A stretch of DNA of 64,000 bases. Origin: Branchiostoma floridae (lineage: Eukaryota > Chordata > Leptocardii > Amphioxiformes > Branchiostomatidae). The translations under genes and the position numbers were made by a program. The notes under the pieces were generated by a model. That model did no database searches. It was given only the letters and a program-made list of their open reading frames with translations, and was not told where the DNA came from. The stretch is from the NCBI RefSeq assembly GCF_000003815.2, contig NC_049992.1, positions 13,043,369 through 13,107,368 of the forward strand, read 5' to 3'. Shown here piece by piece: positions 22,801-34,900 of the stretch (position 1 is the first letter of the stretch; each line of letters begins with the position of its first letter).

Positions 22801-25800
22801 ATGGCTGCAGCCCGCCAAAGTTGGAAGCTGCTATCCTCCGTCACAAAACGGGTGTTTTTCCCCGTAAAGCTGTCCCAAATAGCCTCGGCAGTTCCCTTCA
22901 TACATTCTATAGCTTCTCGTGACAAGTTTGAACGCCATTTTTCGACAGGTAAGCCAGAAATGCCCACAGAATCTATTAACTTTGTGGGGAGTATGAAGAA
23001 AACGCTTTTCTCGAGCCTTTTACGAGAGTTCAAAGGTCGGATCTGCCAAATGTATACGGGGATATTTATTACCTATAAAAAGTCTACATATATACACACT
23101 ATGCTATTTACTTATTGATGTATTTATAATTTTGCAATGATTTTCATGATTTTTGTATTGTTTTCAATAGTAATATCGAATCTATTTTGTCAACGTAAAT
23201 CCAACACCCCTACGTTTGGTGTGTTCCCTACCAGACAACATGGGTGACGAGGAGGTGACAGCGCTGGTGATTCTCGCCGAAGGTGCGGAGGAGATGGAGA
23301 CCGTAATCTCGGTCGACGTCATGCGCCGCGGAGGGGTGAGGGTCGCTCAGAAATTGTAGACAATCAAGGACTGAAAAGCACAATGTCATGTATTTGCTTT
23401 GCTCGTGACCTCAGAGAGCAAGCGCATCAAAACCCTTACGTTACAACATACCATGACTATGAGCTTTCATGTTGCCTATTCAGTTCTATTTTTGTTAGAT
23501 ACCAACAGTAAGTAGAATAGAAACAAGGGGATATGAAAAAAAAAATTCATTCAGGAGAACTAAGTATTATCCAATGCATCACAATGGCTTAACTCTTAGT
23601 CTTACTATCCAATTTGTTTTCGGATGCCCCTCTTCCATGATTATGAAGGGGGCGTGGTCATATAGGTCATCTGCGGGTATGACAGTCTGACTGTAACATT
23701 AGGAAGTTGAGTAGTTCACATTGATACAGAACATGCTGTCCAAAAGTCAATTCATATACATANNNNNNNNNNNNNNNNNNNNNNNNNNNNNNNNNNNNNN
23801 NNNNNNNNNNNNNNNNNNNNNNNNNNNNNNNNNNNNNNNNNNNNNNNNNNNNNNNNNNNNNNNNNNNNNNNNNNNNNNNNNNNNNNNNNNNNNNNNNNNN
23901 NNNNNNNNNNNNNNNNNNNNNNNNNNNNNNNNNNNNNNNNNNNNNNNNNNNNNNNNGCTCGCAAACATGTAAGCATCTTATGTAGCATTCACTTTCTTTG
24001 CAACAAGACATTGTGTATATACAATCTTACTAATGACATAATGAAACATGATTTCGGAAACGTCCATATCCAGTTGCTGAAATAACTGCTAGTTGGCATA
24101 TTTTATTACCTTGATGTCTAGCCATTGTTGATGTGTGATGAAACATGATTTAGCTCGAGGATATTTTATTACCTTGATGTCTAGCCATTGTTGATGTGTG
24201 ATGAAACATGATTTAGCTCGAGGATATTTTATTACCTTGATGTCTAGCCATTGTTGATGTGTGATGTATACTTAATGTTATTTATAACATGATGAAACAT
24301 GTTTTTGGATATGTTCCAAAATCATATCCAGTTGCTGGAATAACAGCTAGTTGGCATATTTTATTACCTTGATGTCTAGCCATTGTTGATCAGATGTGTG
24401 ATGAAACATGATTTAGCTAGAGGATGTTTTGTTGATATCATTCAGTACATGATGAATTTTTCACAAACATCACAGGTATGCCTGTTATGATTAAATGATA
24501 CTGTTGTATTCCCCAGGGTCCCTATGATGTGGTTGTATTACCTGGAGGACTAGGAGGGGCAAAGAACCTGGCTGCTGTAAGTTACAACTTGTCATATAAT
24601 ATACTTGTTGCATATTATCCAACTCTACTATAGCTGCCCAATGTCTTTTGACCTCTTCTTGAGGAGCTACTAGCAGACCATTGATTTAGAATTGAAATTT
24701 GCCATTGAATTGTACATCACATTTTGTAAACAGTATGACCACCATCTTGTTTCCCTGTGACCTCTGTAGTCCCCCAAGGTGAAGGAAGTGTTACAGGAGC
24801 AGGAAGGGAAGGGATCCCTGGTGGCTGCCGTGTGTGCAGGTGAACGCTTCTTCTTGCTCTCCTTTTTTTCTCAAATTCAGTTGTCCTAACGGGCAAGTAC
24901 ATGCCAAAACCAATTTTTCACTTGCCCAGAATTCGAATCACATTTTCTGTATCTGTATCAATATAGCCGGTATAACCGCCCTTCGGCGTGACCAAGGAGG
25001 TTATATTCTGAATATAACCTCCTTGGCGTGACACACCATTTTCCTAATGCATTTTCACTTCCAGCTATGGAATTCTTTTATTATTGGCTCTATTTTTCTG
25101 TATTGACCACTCAATGGTTGATGCCATTACTGTGAAAAGTAACATGTACATTTATATAAAGATGTCACTCATGGAAAAATCATATGTGCCCAATATGACA
25201 TGCGCTTGCCAGATAGGCGCTTTACTTGCCCTGGACAATCGGGCTAGTGGACTTGTCCAACCCTGTCTTCTTACACATGAAATAAGATGTGAAATAATCT
25301 TTGACAGCACTTTTTTTTAACCTTCTTAACTTTTTTATCTGTGGAGGGCATTGCAATGTCTTTTTTTTTTCAATTTCATACAAGTTGACAAGGTTGCCAA
25401 CCCTTTGCCTCCCCCAGGTCCCACAGCGTTGGTGAGCCATGGCATCGGGAAGGGCAAGACTGTCACCTCTCACCCCAGTGTGCAGAAGGTTATGGAAGAA
25501 GGTATCGTCCAAAGTTTTAGCTTCTAGAGTTAAATACATCTTTAAAAAATGGTTCTGAAGGGAGAAGACATCTTTGTTGTACTTTGTGTGACCCTCACTT
25601 TTTCTCTTTTGACCTCAATGAAAAGCAGAATTTCTGAATGAACAAACAAACATCATCATCATATTGTTCCGCATCAGTACTGCAGTACTTTGCTGGGGTG
25701 TTAGATTCAATATCCATGTACATGAGCATAGTAGATAATCATTTGTATAAAGGTGCAATGTTTAATAAAAGTACAAAGTCTTCCCACTCTAAAAGTGCAT

Positions 25801-26016
25801 GTAGGACTCCTCAGTAGTGTCTGTGTTTAATTTGACCTGTCCTGTTGTGTTCCAGCTGGCCACCCCTACACAGAAGCCCGTGTGTCCAGAGATGGCCACA
25901 TCATCACCAGCAGGGGGCCCGGAACCTGCTTTGAGTTTGCTCTGCAGATCGTAGAGACGCTCCGAGGCAAGGAAGTGGCTGACAAACTGGTCTCTCCCAT
26001 GCTGGTCAAACTGTAG
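22801..26016 (+). CDS. PARK7: PARK7 / DJ-1 (7 coding exons; exon 3 mostly in an assembly gap)
   Basis: Exons: 22801-22948, 23235-23335, [gap]-23968, 24517-24576, 24770-24839, 25418-25501, 25856-26016. DJ-1 is a small cysteine-dependent redox and glyoxalase/deglycase-family protein of cytosol and mitochondria. Visible signatures: [15 protein letters not shown] with the conserved Glu, [11 protein letters not shown], the nucleophile elbow VAAVCAGPTAL with the catalytic Cys, VTSHP with the active-site His, and [12 protein letters not shown]. The first exon adds about 51 residues in frame before the usual start (ATG at 23240-23242): Arg/Lys/Ser-rich, no acidic residue in positions 1-40, then RHFST resembling a mitochondrial processing site. 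Starting at 23240 gives about 190 aa, the usual family length (human 189); the long form is about 241 aa if the hidden exon has the usual size. Only the last four codons (ARKH) of exon 3 are visible, ending at a GTAAGC donor. Confidence 0.9.
23763..23956. other. Assembly gap (194 N) hiding most of PARK7 exon 3
   Basis: A sized run of N. Exon 2 ends in phase 0 with MRRGG, and the visible end of exon 3 (23957-23968, ARKH then GTAAGC) also ends in phase 0. In DJ-1 proteins about 34 residues separate these points, so about 90 hidden coding bases fit in the gap. Confidence 0.85.
24066..24425. repeat. 63-bp tandem array with flanking partial copies
   Basis: Units start at 24101, 24164 and 24227, exactly 63 bp apart. 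Each begins TTTTATTACCTTGATGTCTA and carries TAGCTCGAGG. The third is truncated, and another diverged copy starts near 24358. The array is preceded by CCATATCCAGTTGCTG, the start of a longer interspersed repeat seen again at 24325-24360 and at 60757-60836. It lies in PARK7 intron 3. Confidence 0.85.
24992..25026. repeat. Near-perfect palindrome in PARK7 intron 5
   Basis: CCAAGGAGGTTATATT and AATATAACCTCCTTGG flank a 3-base centre. GGCGTGAC occurs on both outer sides (24985-24992 and from 25025), so the hairpin sits inside a duplicated word. The preceding TATAGCCGGTATAACCGCCC looks like the tail of an interspersed repeat. Confidence 0.75.
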
Positions 26017-26414
26017 TTCTGTCCTCTATCGATCCTCCAGGGATCTAAAGCATTTGTTGTGTAGACATGGCTATCAAAGAAACTTGAAAATCTTGACACT
26101 GAAATGGTGAATTAGATATGTCATGTTGCTACTGTAATAACGGTTGAAACTGTAGGAAAAGTAAGAAATATTGTGGTTTAAAATTAAGTCTTTGCAATGC
26201 TGTGGTGAGTATTATTTTCTTATCACTGTAGAAACAATAATGCTTTCAAAAAGAGCTGTAAGCTATGTATGATGAAAAAAGCTGTGCTTTTAAATGGAAA
26301 ACATCAAGCATGCTACTAGTAGATTGCTTGTAAAATTCTCTTTGCAAATCCACTATTGTGTTCTTTAAATGAGTCGCGGAAGGTCAAGGTGTTCTTTGAT
26401 TCTGGGAGAAGTAA

Positions 26415-26420
26415 ATTAAA
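26415..26420 (+). other. Polyadenylation signal candidate for PARK7
   Basis: ATTAAA about 400 bp after the stop codon, followed within 30 bp by a strongly GT-rich stretch (GGTGTGTTCTTGTTGTGTTG), the expected downstream element. The 3' UTR would be about 26017-26440. Confidence 0.5.
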
Positions 26421-26439
26421 AGAATTGACAATGTGACTT

Positions 26440-28755
26440 ACTATTCTTTTTGGTGTGTTCTTGTTGTGTTGTCTGTGATGTCTACTGTCACATACTATAA
26501 TGTAATTTTCCCAGTTGGAAGAAGTAGTTCTTAATCATGCAACTTGTGATAGCAAAATCCGATATAAAACTAAATACAGGTCATCATAGTTTTAGACATT
26601 GCAAGAGAAAACAAGATAATGAACATCAAGATTATTCAAGGCAGTCTTCGAAAATTAGAAAAAAGAGCACCTGAAAGGAGCCACAAACCTAGCCTCCTTC
26701 ACAGCCTTCTGCGAGCGTTGGCATTCATTGTTGGGGTGAGTGCTTTCAACATGTGGGCCAGTTTCTTATGCTGAGCAGTTCGTTCGTGTCTGTGCCGGCT
26801 ACACGTAAGAGAACTTAACCCTTGTTGAAAGTGGTAAATTTAGCCCCCCCCCCCCCCCCCCAAAAAAACACACCCAAATAATAATGCCAACACACATGGA
26901 AGGCCGGAAGAAGACTACCACAAACCCTGCTGCCACAAAACCAAAGACATTTTGATTTTGTTAACTTTTACTACCAAAACAATTTTGCATGGACAGATTG
27001 ATATGTTTACATGTAATTCACACAAACATTCTCTGAAGTGAACAACCAAAAATTCCTCCCTCATAAGAAGGGTTGCTTTATTTCCCCCCCTTTATTTCCT
27101 TTACATCCCTTTTTGGGAAACACATAAAAAGTATTCAAACATAAAAGTGAATTTTACAATGATAATGCTAGGCAAAGGCATCATGTCATGTCACTTAATG
27201 TCATGTGACTTAATCATCATTCAATACTGTAACAAACTGATGTTTTCGCTGCAGCTGAAAAGTTACTTTGTGTCTTTCAAATCTTCACCTTGAATTATGA
27301 TACAAGTTGCAAGAGTTGATGGCAACACATTTAAAAAGAAACACTGGTGGAAAATATTTGTTTACAACTTAACAGAACATCCCTTGTGCAGTCTTGGTGT
27401 TTTATATCTAGTCTGACAACTGAAGTAAAAAATCAGTTCAAAAATCAGTAAAATCAGTAAGAAACAAATTTGTGACAAATTGGCAGTTTGATAAGACGTT
27501 TCTGAACGTTTACATAACAGCAAAACACTTATCGTTTTCCCCCATGATTATAGAGTTAACAGCTTAAACATAACAAGACAATTTATTTCAATCTTAAAAT
27601 AAGGGACATACATAAGCTGGCGATTTTACTTCTGAATTACTTCTGAATATTTTAATTGCTCCACAGTTAGGATGACCCACAATTTTTATCCACATGCTGC
27701 AGTCACCACAGCATTTGTAACATTTTACACACATGGTCTCTATAAGCAGAGCTCACCTCACCTATCCCTTGACCTCTGAATGGGTTGTTGGAGCACCACG
27801 ACTGTTCCATCCACTATCCTAAATACAGTCAAACCTGTGACCACATCTATGTACGGGCCATTTTGGTTGTCCCTTTAAAGATGATTTCTTCACTGACAAA
27901 GAATCCTGCCCATAGTGACCACTGTCCACATAGACTTGACTTTACTGGCCCCCTGAGTGGTCTTCTTGGGTACGGTTTGACAGCATCAAGATTTAAAAAC
28001 TGGTAATAACCTGAGGTGGGCTATATTCATTCCAGCCAACGCGCTACATCTGGTAGATACATTCTAACAAAATATTACTCCATCACCCTTTTACAAATTA
28101 CAACATTTCTAGGGCTGCATCAGATATGACAGGCAGTGTACAATAATATAAGACATAACATTTATTAAGCAATCTAGAGTTTTTTTCTAAGTCACCTTAT
28201 TGAACATACTCGACTTGGTTGTAGTAATAGTTGTCATTGCATAGCTCTCAGCTCCAACATGTGACAAGCTAGCTCATAGTTTATCATCACATGAAAGACA
28301 AATACAGCTTTTCTCTTTCAAATGTTTGTATCTACATGTCATAAATAGTTTGTTCACATACAAATATAGACGTTTGTGAGTGAAGAATTCACCAGACTTC
28401 ACAATATTAAGGGTACAGGAATAATCACTGTGAGGGCAACTTGAGTCCATCGAATGACAATCTTGCCACATGTCTGTTGTCAACCTATCCAGCACAGCAT
28501 AACAATCTAAGGTTCAGTCCCAGTAGCTTCAAATCTTACATGTGGACTAAAAGGTGACTGCCAACTTCCATTGGTGTTTTATCGATGTTTGCTCCAAACC
28601 ATACTTAAGGATATTGCACTGTTAAAATTGCTTCAAAATTGTTCCAGTAACAATGGGTGCTTGCGAAGTCAGTATGATTGAGGCATGGTTTCAGTCTTGT
28701 TTTACTGGGGAAAGTGAATGAACGACTTGAGGTGTAGTGCCTGAGTAAATCCCTT
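26440..28755. other. Spacer between convergent PARK7 and SLC25A11
   Basis: About 2.3 kb between two gene 3' ends. It contains a poly-C run followed by A-rich sequence near 26846-26875 and one inverted-repeat element (27824-27983). No coding exon is recognisable. Confidence 0.55.
27824..27983. repeat. TACAGTCAAACCTGT-family MITE, copy 2
   Basis: The left end is TACAGTCAAACCTGTGACCA and the right end is GGGTACGGTTTGACAG. The interior has the family words CCACATCTATGTACGGGCC and GAGTGGTCTTCTTGGGT. About 160 bp. Confidence 0.65.
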
Positions 28756-28774
28756 TCTTTTTATGATCAATTTC

Positions 28775-28780
28775 TTTATT
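28775..28780 (-). other. Polyadenylation signal candidate for SLC25A11
   Basis: AATAAA on the minus strand, about 215 bp downstream of the stop codon at 28995. This implies a short 3' UTR. Confidence 0.5.
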
Positions 28781-28994
28781 GTTTAATGACATTATCAGTG
28801 AACGATACATCTACATAGAGCTGAACCTTACAAAGGGTTATGTTGGACAGTCTTTTACATCATTCTGTTCAAGGAGCTGAGAGATGCGAACTCTACTGCT
28901 ACAGCCAAGTCTTACGGTAAGCTGGGCACTATCTTGGTTGGCTCTAGCCCATAGACCAAGACATCCCAGGTAAAATCTTTGCAGAGCCCTCCCC

Positions 28995-31900
28995 CTAGAG
29001 GCTGCTGCCTGTCCCCTCCTCCCCCATGATGACCTTTCTGTAGAGGCGGTTCATCTGTTCCAGGAAGATAAAGGTGATGACCGTGTGGGGGCCCAGACGG
29101 AAGTAGTATGGGGTGAACCCCTTCCACAGGCTGAACAGCCCCTCCTGTCTGATGACCTTGTACAGCACGTCCAGCGCTCCGCGATACTCAGCCTTCCCAT
29201 CCACTACCTTCATGTTCTGTATCCTGTACATAGCCGGCCAAGAATATGTTATCTCTTATGATAAGTAATAGGTCAAACATGCAAGTGTCAAGTATATGGT
29301 CTAAACTTACCCAGTAGCTGTGTTAACTTTTTTTTTCATTGTTTCCCTGTGATTTGGTTTTTTCAATGGATATCTAGCTACATTAATCTAAAACTTTTGC
29401 TGTGTATTGTGGACGTACAGTAATATGCTTTTAACTACACGCAGTGATGTTTGGAGTTGAAAGCAACTTTGCGAGGCTTGACATCTACAAAATAATTTTT
29501 CACATAAACTGGTGTATGTCCTCCATTGTAATCACTGTGGCAAATTTTAACAATTCAGAACATAAACACCAAATTACCCAAAATTTTCCCATTTCATGGT
29601 AGATTCTACCACAAAAAGACCTTTGATGGATCAATAAATGTTACACTCTTTTGTTCAATCAGATGCCTGATTTATATACAAAGTTTGGTGACTGACAGGT
29701 TGAGTACTGACCTGGTTTTCGCAATGTCCACTGGCATGGAGGCAGCAGTGGTGACCAGACCACTGATCATACTGGCAAAAAAGTGACACAGGATGTTGTC
29801 ACGAAACCAACCTAAGAAAACAAACAAATAATAACAAAAATAAGTGAGAAAGCATTGATGGACATTTCACATCCAGGTAATAAGATGCACTAGTACAAAC
29901 TTTTTCAAGCTACTGGATCAGTTTAATTGTTCAGATGTTTCAGATACCTCAGTCACTGAGGAAAGAGTGGATGCTGTCTGAAATGTCTGGCCATTTATAA
30001 AACTTACCAAGCTGCTTGAGTTACTTTTGAATTGTGCATTAAAAAGTAAGTGGGAAAAGTACCTATCTCAATCTTTTGATACAAGGTTGATAGCAAGTTT
30101 TATTTATCTATTTTTTACACAGAAAGTGGTTTTCAATATAGTTACAGGTAGTCCAAAGCTAAAGCCTAAAGTAAAGGTATTTCAAAAAACAAAGACACCT
30201 ACCTGTACCCAAGAGGAACTGCTTGGCTTGAGAGTAAGATGCCAGCTGAGCTGCATTCACCACAACAGCTCTGGACACCGTCGGGCCACAACCCTGGAAC
30301 ACAAGCAAAACTGATTAACACCAAGGTGTTTGTGCTATCTAAGACACTACATTTAGTAATTAAGAAAGTCAAACCTGTCAAACCTGGTCGCTCAAGGGAC
30401 TGAGCAAATTTGACCACTATGAACTATAACTTCAAGGCCACCCTAAATTTATTGGTTGTTTCACAGATTTTTTCAGAAAAAAATTCAACTGACAGGTAAA
30501 AACAAAATGCACAAGTAGTTATGAACATGAATAAGACTACAGTACAACTTGACTTTTTCAATACTAATCAAAGACTTCTGGTTTCATCATTTTAAGCAGC
30601 ACAAATATCTGCAAGCTGTATTTTACTACCTTTAGCTCTGGGACACAGCAAGGGACCTCACCTTTCCCTGTTTCATTCCTATTGCCCTATTGTTTTCATG
30701 ACAATCTATCTATTCTGTATTATAGGTACTCACTCTCCATAAAGTGAAGAGACCTTCTTCCCTAGTTATCCGAGCCAAGGCATTGAAAACACTGCTGTAG
30801 TTCCTTCTTTCAGCTACCGGTAATCTACAATTGGGGGTGAAAAGACATTCAACCATTTGAAAAACATATGACATGTTTGAGCTTGTGCAGTTTGTTGCTC
30901 ATCACATTAAGACTTGACATACCAAAACTGGTTCAGTGTGATATTTTTAAGCCATCAATAGAGTACAAAAGATAAGATGAAACATGTACAAAGCAGTAGG
31001 AAAAATACAAATGTAACACAAAGCCAGAAGGAAAATGACACTGTTTATGTTTATCAAGATGCTGACCAGAGTTATATTTTTATGTTGTATAAGAAATACA
31101 TGTACTATAAATTCATAATCAAACAAGAAAGCAAAGAAGGTCCTTGCCTTCCATCTGCTGTCATCCTTATAAGTGAGATCTCTGCAGGAGTTCCTACAAA
31201 TGCACCAATTGCACCTGCTGTCATACCTGTGGACAAGAAACAACAGGTCTAAGCTATAATCAAATACTGGATACAACTACTATAATGTATTGATGTATTG
31301 TCTAAGGCGGGTATTTTGTCTTCCAGCCTATTCAATCTAACCGCCTTATTGCAATGTCTCATATATATAGTATCATCATTCTCACAACACTTCAAAGTGT
31401 CTAAGCAGTGTACACACCTATCCCTGCTTTCATGAAGAAGTTAGGGGGCTGACCATTCTTGCTAAATTTCTCAAACAGAATGGTGTAGATACCCAGACGG
31501 GTGGTGGTGTAGGAGGCTTGTCGTAGAAGCCCTGCAGACAACCTGGAGAAAGAAAAAGCCTCACCAGTACTGTACCATATGATAATGTGCTATGAACGTG
31601 GTGTATAACATTTGAGGTAACAAAGCCAACACACTTGTTACAATTTCATTTATTTCTTGAACCTATCAAAGCAAACTTTTGTAGTAGGATCATCAGAAAA
31701 TGGCAACTGTTAGCAAAACTTGACTCCACAAACAAAGAAATCTTGCTACAAGCAGAAAAAGTCCTTCTTAACTTATGTATATATCTACTCATTAGATTTG
31801 TTATACTACTTATAGTTAAGAATAAGAATAAAGATGTCAGTTGCACTTACCCTGTATACATGCCAATAATGCCTTCAGATCTCAATATACTTGACACAGC

Positions 31901-34900
31901 ATGAAAACTGGTCTTATATTGTCTCTTCCCCCCTCCTTCACCTGGAAACAAAAGTAACAAGAATTTACAACAGATTTAAATGATATTATTCAGTTGTATA
32001 TCGGATCCATACCCTAATTAAGAATAAATGACACTTATTGAATAATCAAAGGATAGGTGAATTCAGACATCCCTACAATCAAATAAAACTCATCCAAATA
32101 TTTAAACATCAACAAAACCTTAGAATTACACTTACCACTTAGCTGCATTCTATTTTTCACCAGGTCGAGGGGTTGAACAAATAGAGTTGCACCCATGCTG
32201 CAAAATAGCAAAAACAATTTACAGTCAAACCTGTCTATAGCGGCCACTCAAGGGACTGGTCAAAATTGGCCACTATAGAGAGGTGGCCACTATAGAGAAT
32301 ATGCTAATTATTTGACCACAAGCAATAAGTTACACATGGTTTTAGTACCGACTGATCTTTATTCACACAATACAGTACTGTACATGTACTGCAATGATTT
32401 TTACACTATATGTATTAAGAAAATAAAAAGTTTGAAATGTTCTACAGTTGATATTGTCTGAAGAGACCGGCATAGGGTGACGATACGGCCGCTGTATATG
32501 GCCGAACGCGTGCCGAAACATAGATCAGCGGTCCGCGTGGCCGTAATCGGCAGTGTTTTTGTACCTGCGGGACCGGAAATTGTGTGGCCGTGGCCGCGTT
32601 GGACAGGTGGCCGCTAAGCCTATTTCTTAATCATTACGAATCCAAGGGACCGACAAAAAGTGGCCACTATAGGCAAGTGGCCGTTATGCAAAGGTGGCCG
32701 CTAATACAGGTTTGACTGTATACCTAAATTGCCAAGGCATGAACAATAATAGTGAAGAATCAAAGAGCTTAATTCTAAGTACTGCAAGTAATTCATACTT
32801 TTCTAAGTTAATGATCTTAGTCAGTGCATCTGCACTTTGTCCTACTTTGCTAATTTGTAACTTAAGTTTATGTGACCTGTGTTGACTGACTGAGCAGTAT
32901 TCTGTATTGTACCTTTATGAGTACTATTGTCATTTGTTCCTTTGTCATCTGTTCCTTTGCGCATAATAGCTACCATGCAAAAGTTAAAGGCAATCTAAAC
33001 AACAACTCTGTCTAGATAATTGAGTGGTCAAACAAGTAACTAGTTCTTTTCAATACTAGTGTATTCCTAATGCAAATACAAATTGTAAAGGTTGGGTTGT
33101 TAGAGCATGCAAATTGATGCCAAAAGGTGGGAATACACATCACTTTTTACAAAATTGTGAATGGTATCATTAATATACCTTTAACCCAGTACCTTAAACC
33201 AGCCCAACGCAGAACCAGAGGAAGTCACATGTTTAAATATCAGTTTATCACAGCTAGAAGAGACTGCTTCAAATTTTCTTTTTTCCCTCGCACGGTAGTT
33301 GAGTGGAACAGGCTGCCAGGGCACACTGCCCAGGCCCCGTCAGTCGAGGTCTTTAAGGCCGGTTTGGCTGCCTCGCCCTAATCCGCAAGCCACCCCCCCC
33401 CCCTCAGCGACACGCCAGTGGGGTTTTTCGAGGGTAACAAAGACGAAGATTTTTAATTGGCATTAGTGCAAAAAATTAACATTGTGACCTCTTTGTCTTG
33501 CATTATTTGTAACCAAAGTAAACATACATTCTAACATTCTAACAAGAAGTATGATACACAGACACATCACTCCACATCAAATCAATACGACACAGGTGTT
33601 GCATCATGCAAACTGTCAAAGGTTACTACAGGTCACTGATCAGCTAGATCAAGAGCAGGGATAGGTGATATTCTTATCTTTTCCTTTTTTCATCGCGTTA
33701 CTACTTATAATGGAACATTTTTCTTATGCCATGCCCATCTTTCTTACTATTTTGAATCTTTTCTTTTTCTTTGGTTTCAACATACAAACTTTCTTTCTGC
33801 ACTGTATACACCTGACAACTCCAATTTGCCCCCGATATACAAGTAGTTCATTCGTTTATGCATAGATTATAGCTGCAGGGCACAGACTTTGAATGAAGAT
33901 CAAATGGCCTGGGCTGCATTCACGGTGCACACCCCAGTTCTTCCGCCACCGGGGTCCGTGGTAGTGCGCGACAAAAAAGTGACGAAAGGCTTCCGAGGGT
34001 CTATGTTTGAGTTGAGATTTCTCATTATTTCCTGCGAAATGACATTAAACGGTTACATGGCTGAAAAGCGTAGGAAATGGTGTGTTTTTGGTGCAAATTG
34101 CGTTTTGGTCCGCGGCTTACTTTCGGGATATCCCTACGCCTGAATGTGATTAGGCTCGTGACCTAGATTGAGCTCTGAAGCGCTGTGTTAAGCCAAGTTG
34201 CAATGCCGCGCGTCTTGGATGATTAAAAAAACTGTAGTACTAGAATTTTCTTCATAATTGGCTGGATTACTCTTTAGACTTTCCTCTTTCTGGCAGTATC
34301 AGTCGTGCTTGCCGGAAAAATCTGCTTCATCTGTTTTATCCAATGCGAAAATGCCCGATTTTGTGCATCATTTTTGACATGAAAATAATGGTTTTTCCCT
34401 ATAATTTTTCAAAATTAAAGAAGTTGAAGGATCAAAACTCAGTTGGTCTTGTAGCTGAAGGAATATCTTCTCACCCCATAACTAGTTATTTTGCTTCAGG
34501 ATAATTCCCTGGAAGAGATGGTCGCTAGACTTCAGGGTGTGCCGCCTCCATTTGAAACCCCAAATAAACTGGGGTGTGCCCCCTTCAGTTGGAATCCCAA
34601 GAAAGCAGGGAGGTTTTACATGACAAGAGGCAAGACTTTTGAAACTTTGATTACAAAGTAATTATAAACATGTCCATTAATCCCACTGCTTGCATTTCTA
34701 GCTCAGTAGTCTGCATTTCCAAACGTTATGATTGTTTCCGAATAAGACGTTGAATCTTTTAGAGTGGAGAAGAAAATTGCACAAATATGATCATGAACAT
34801 AATTTGCTGACAGTCAATCTACAACAAGAGGGCGTGAACCAGTTCCCGCGCTCTGTCCTCTATTAGTATTAGCTCCCTCCTGGAGACCACACAAAATGAT

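Noticed and set aside
24066-24425. CRISPR-like regular repeats
   Set aside because: The units are contiguous 63-bp tandem copies without unique spacers, in an animal intron.
33889-34143. 84-codon ORF near the SLC25A11 promoter
   Set aside because: No homology, no splice context; probably chance in moderately GC-rich DNA.
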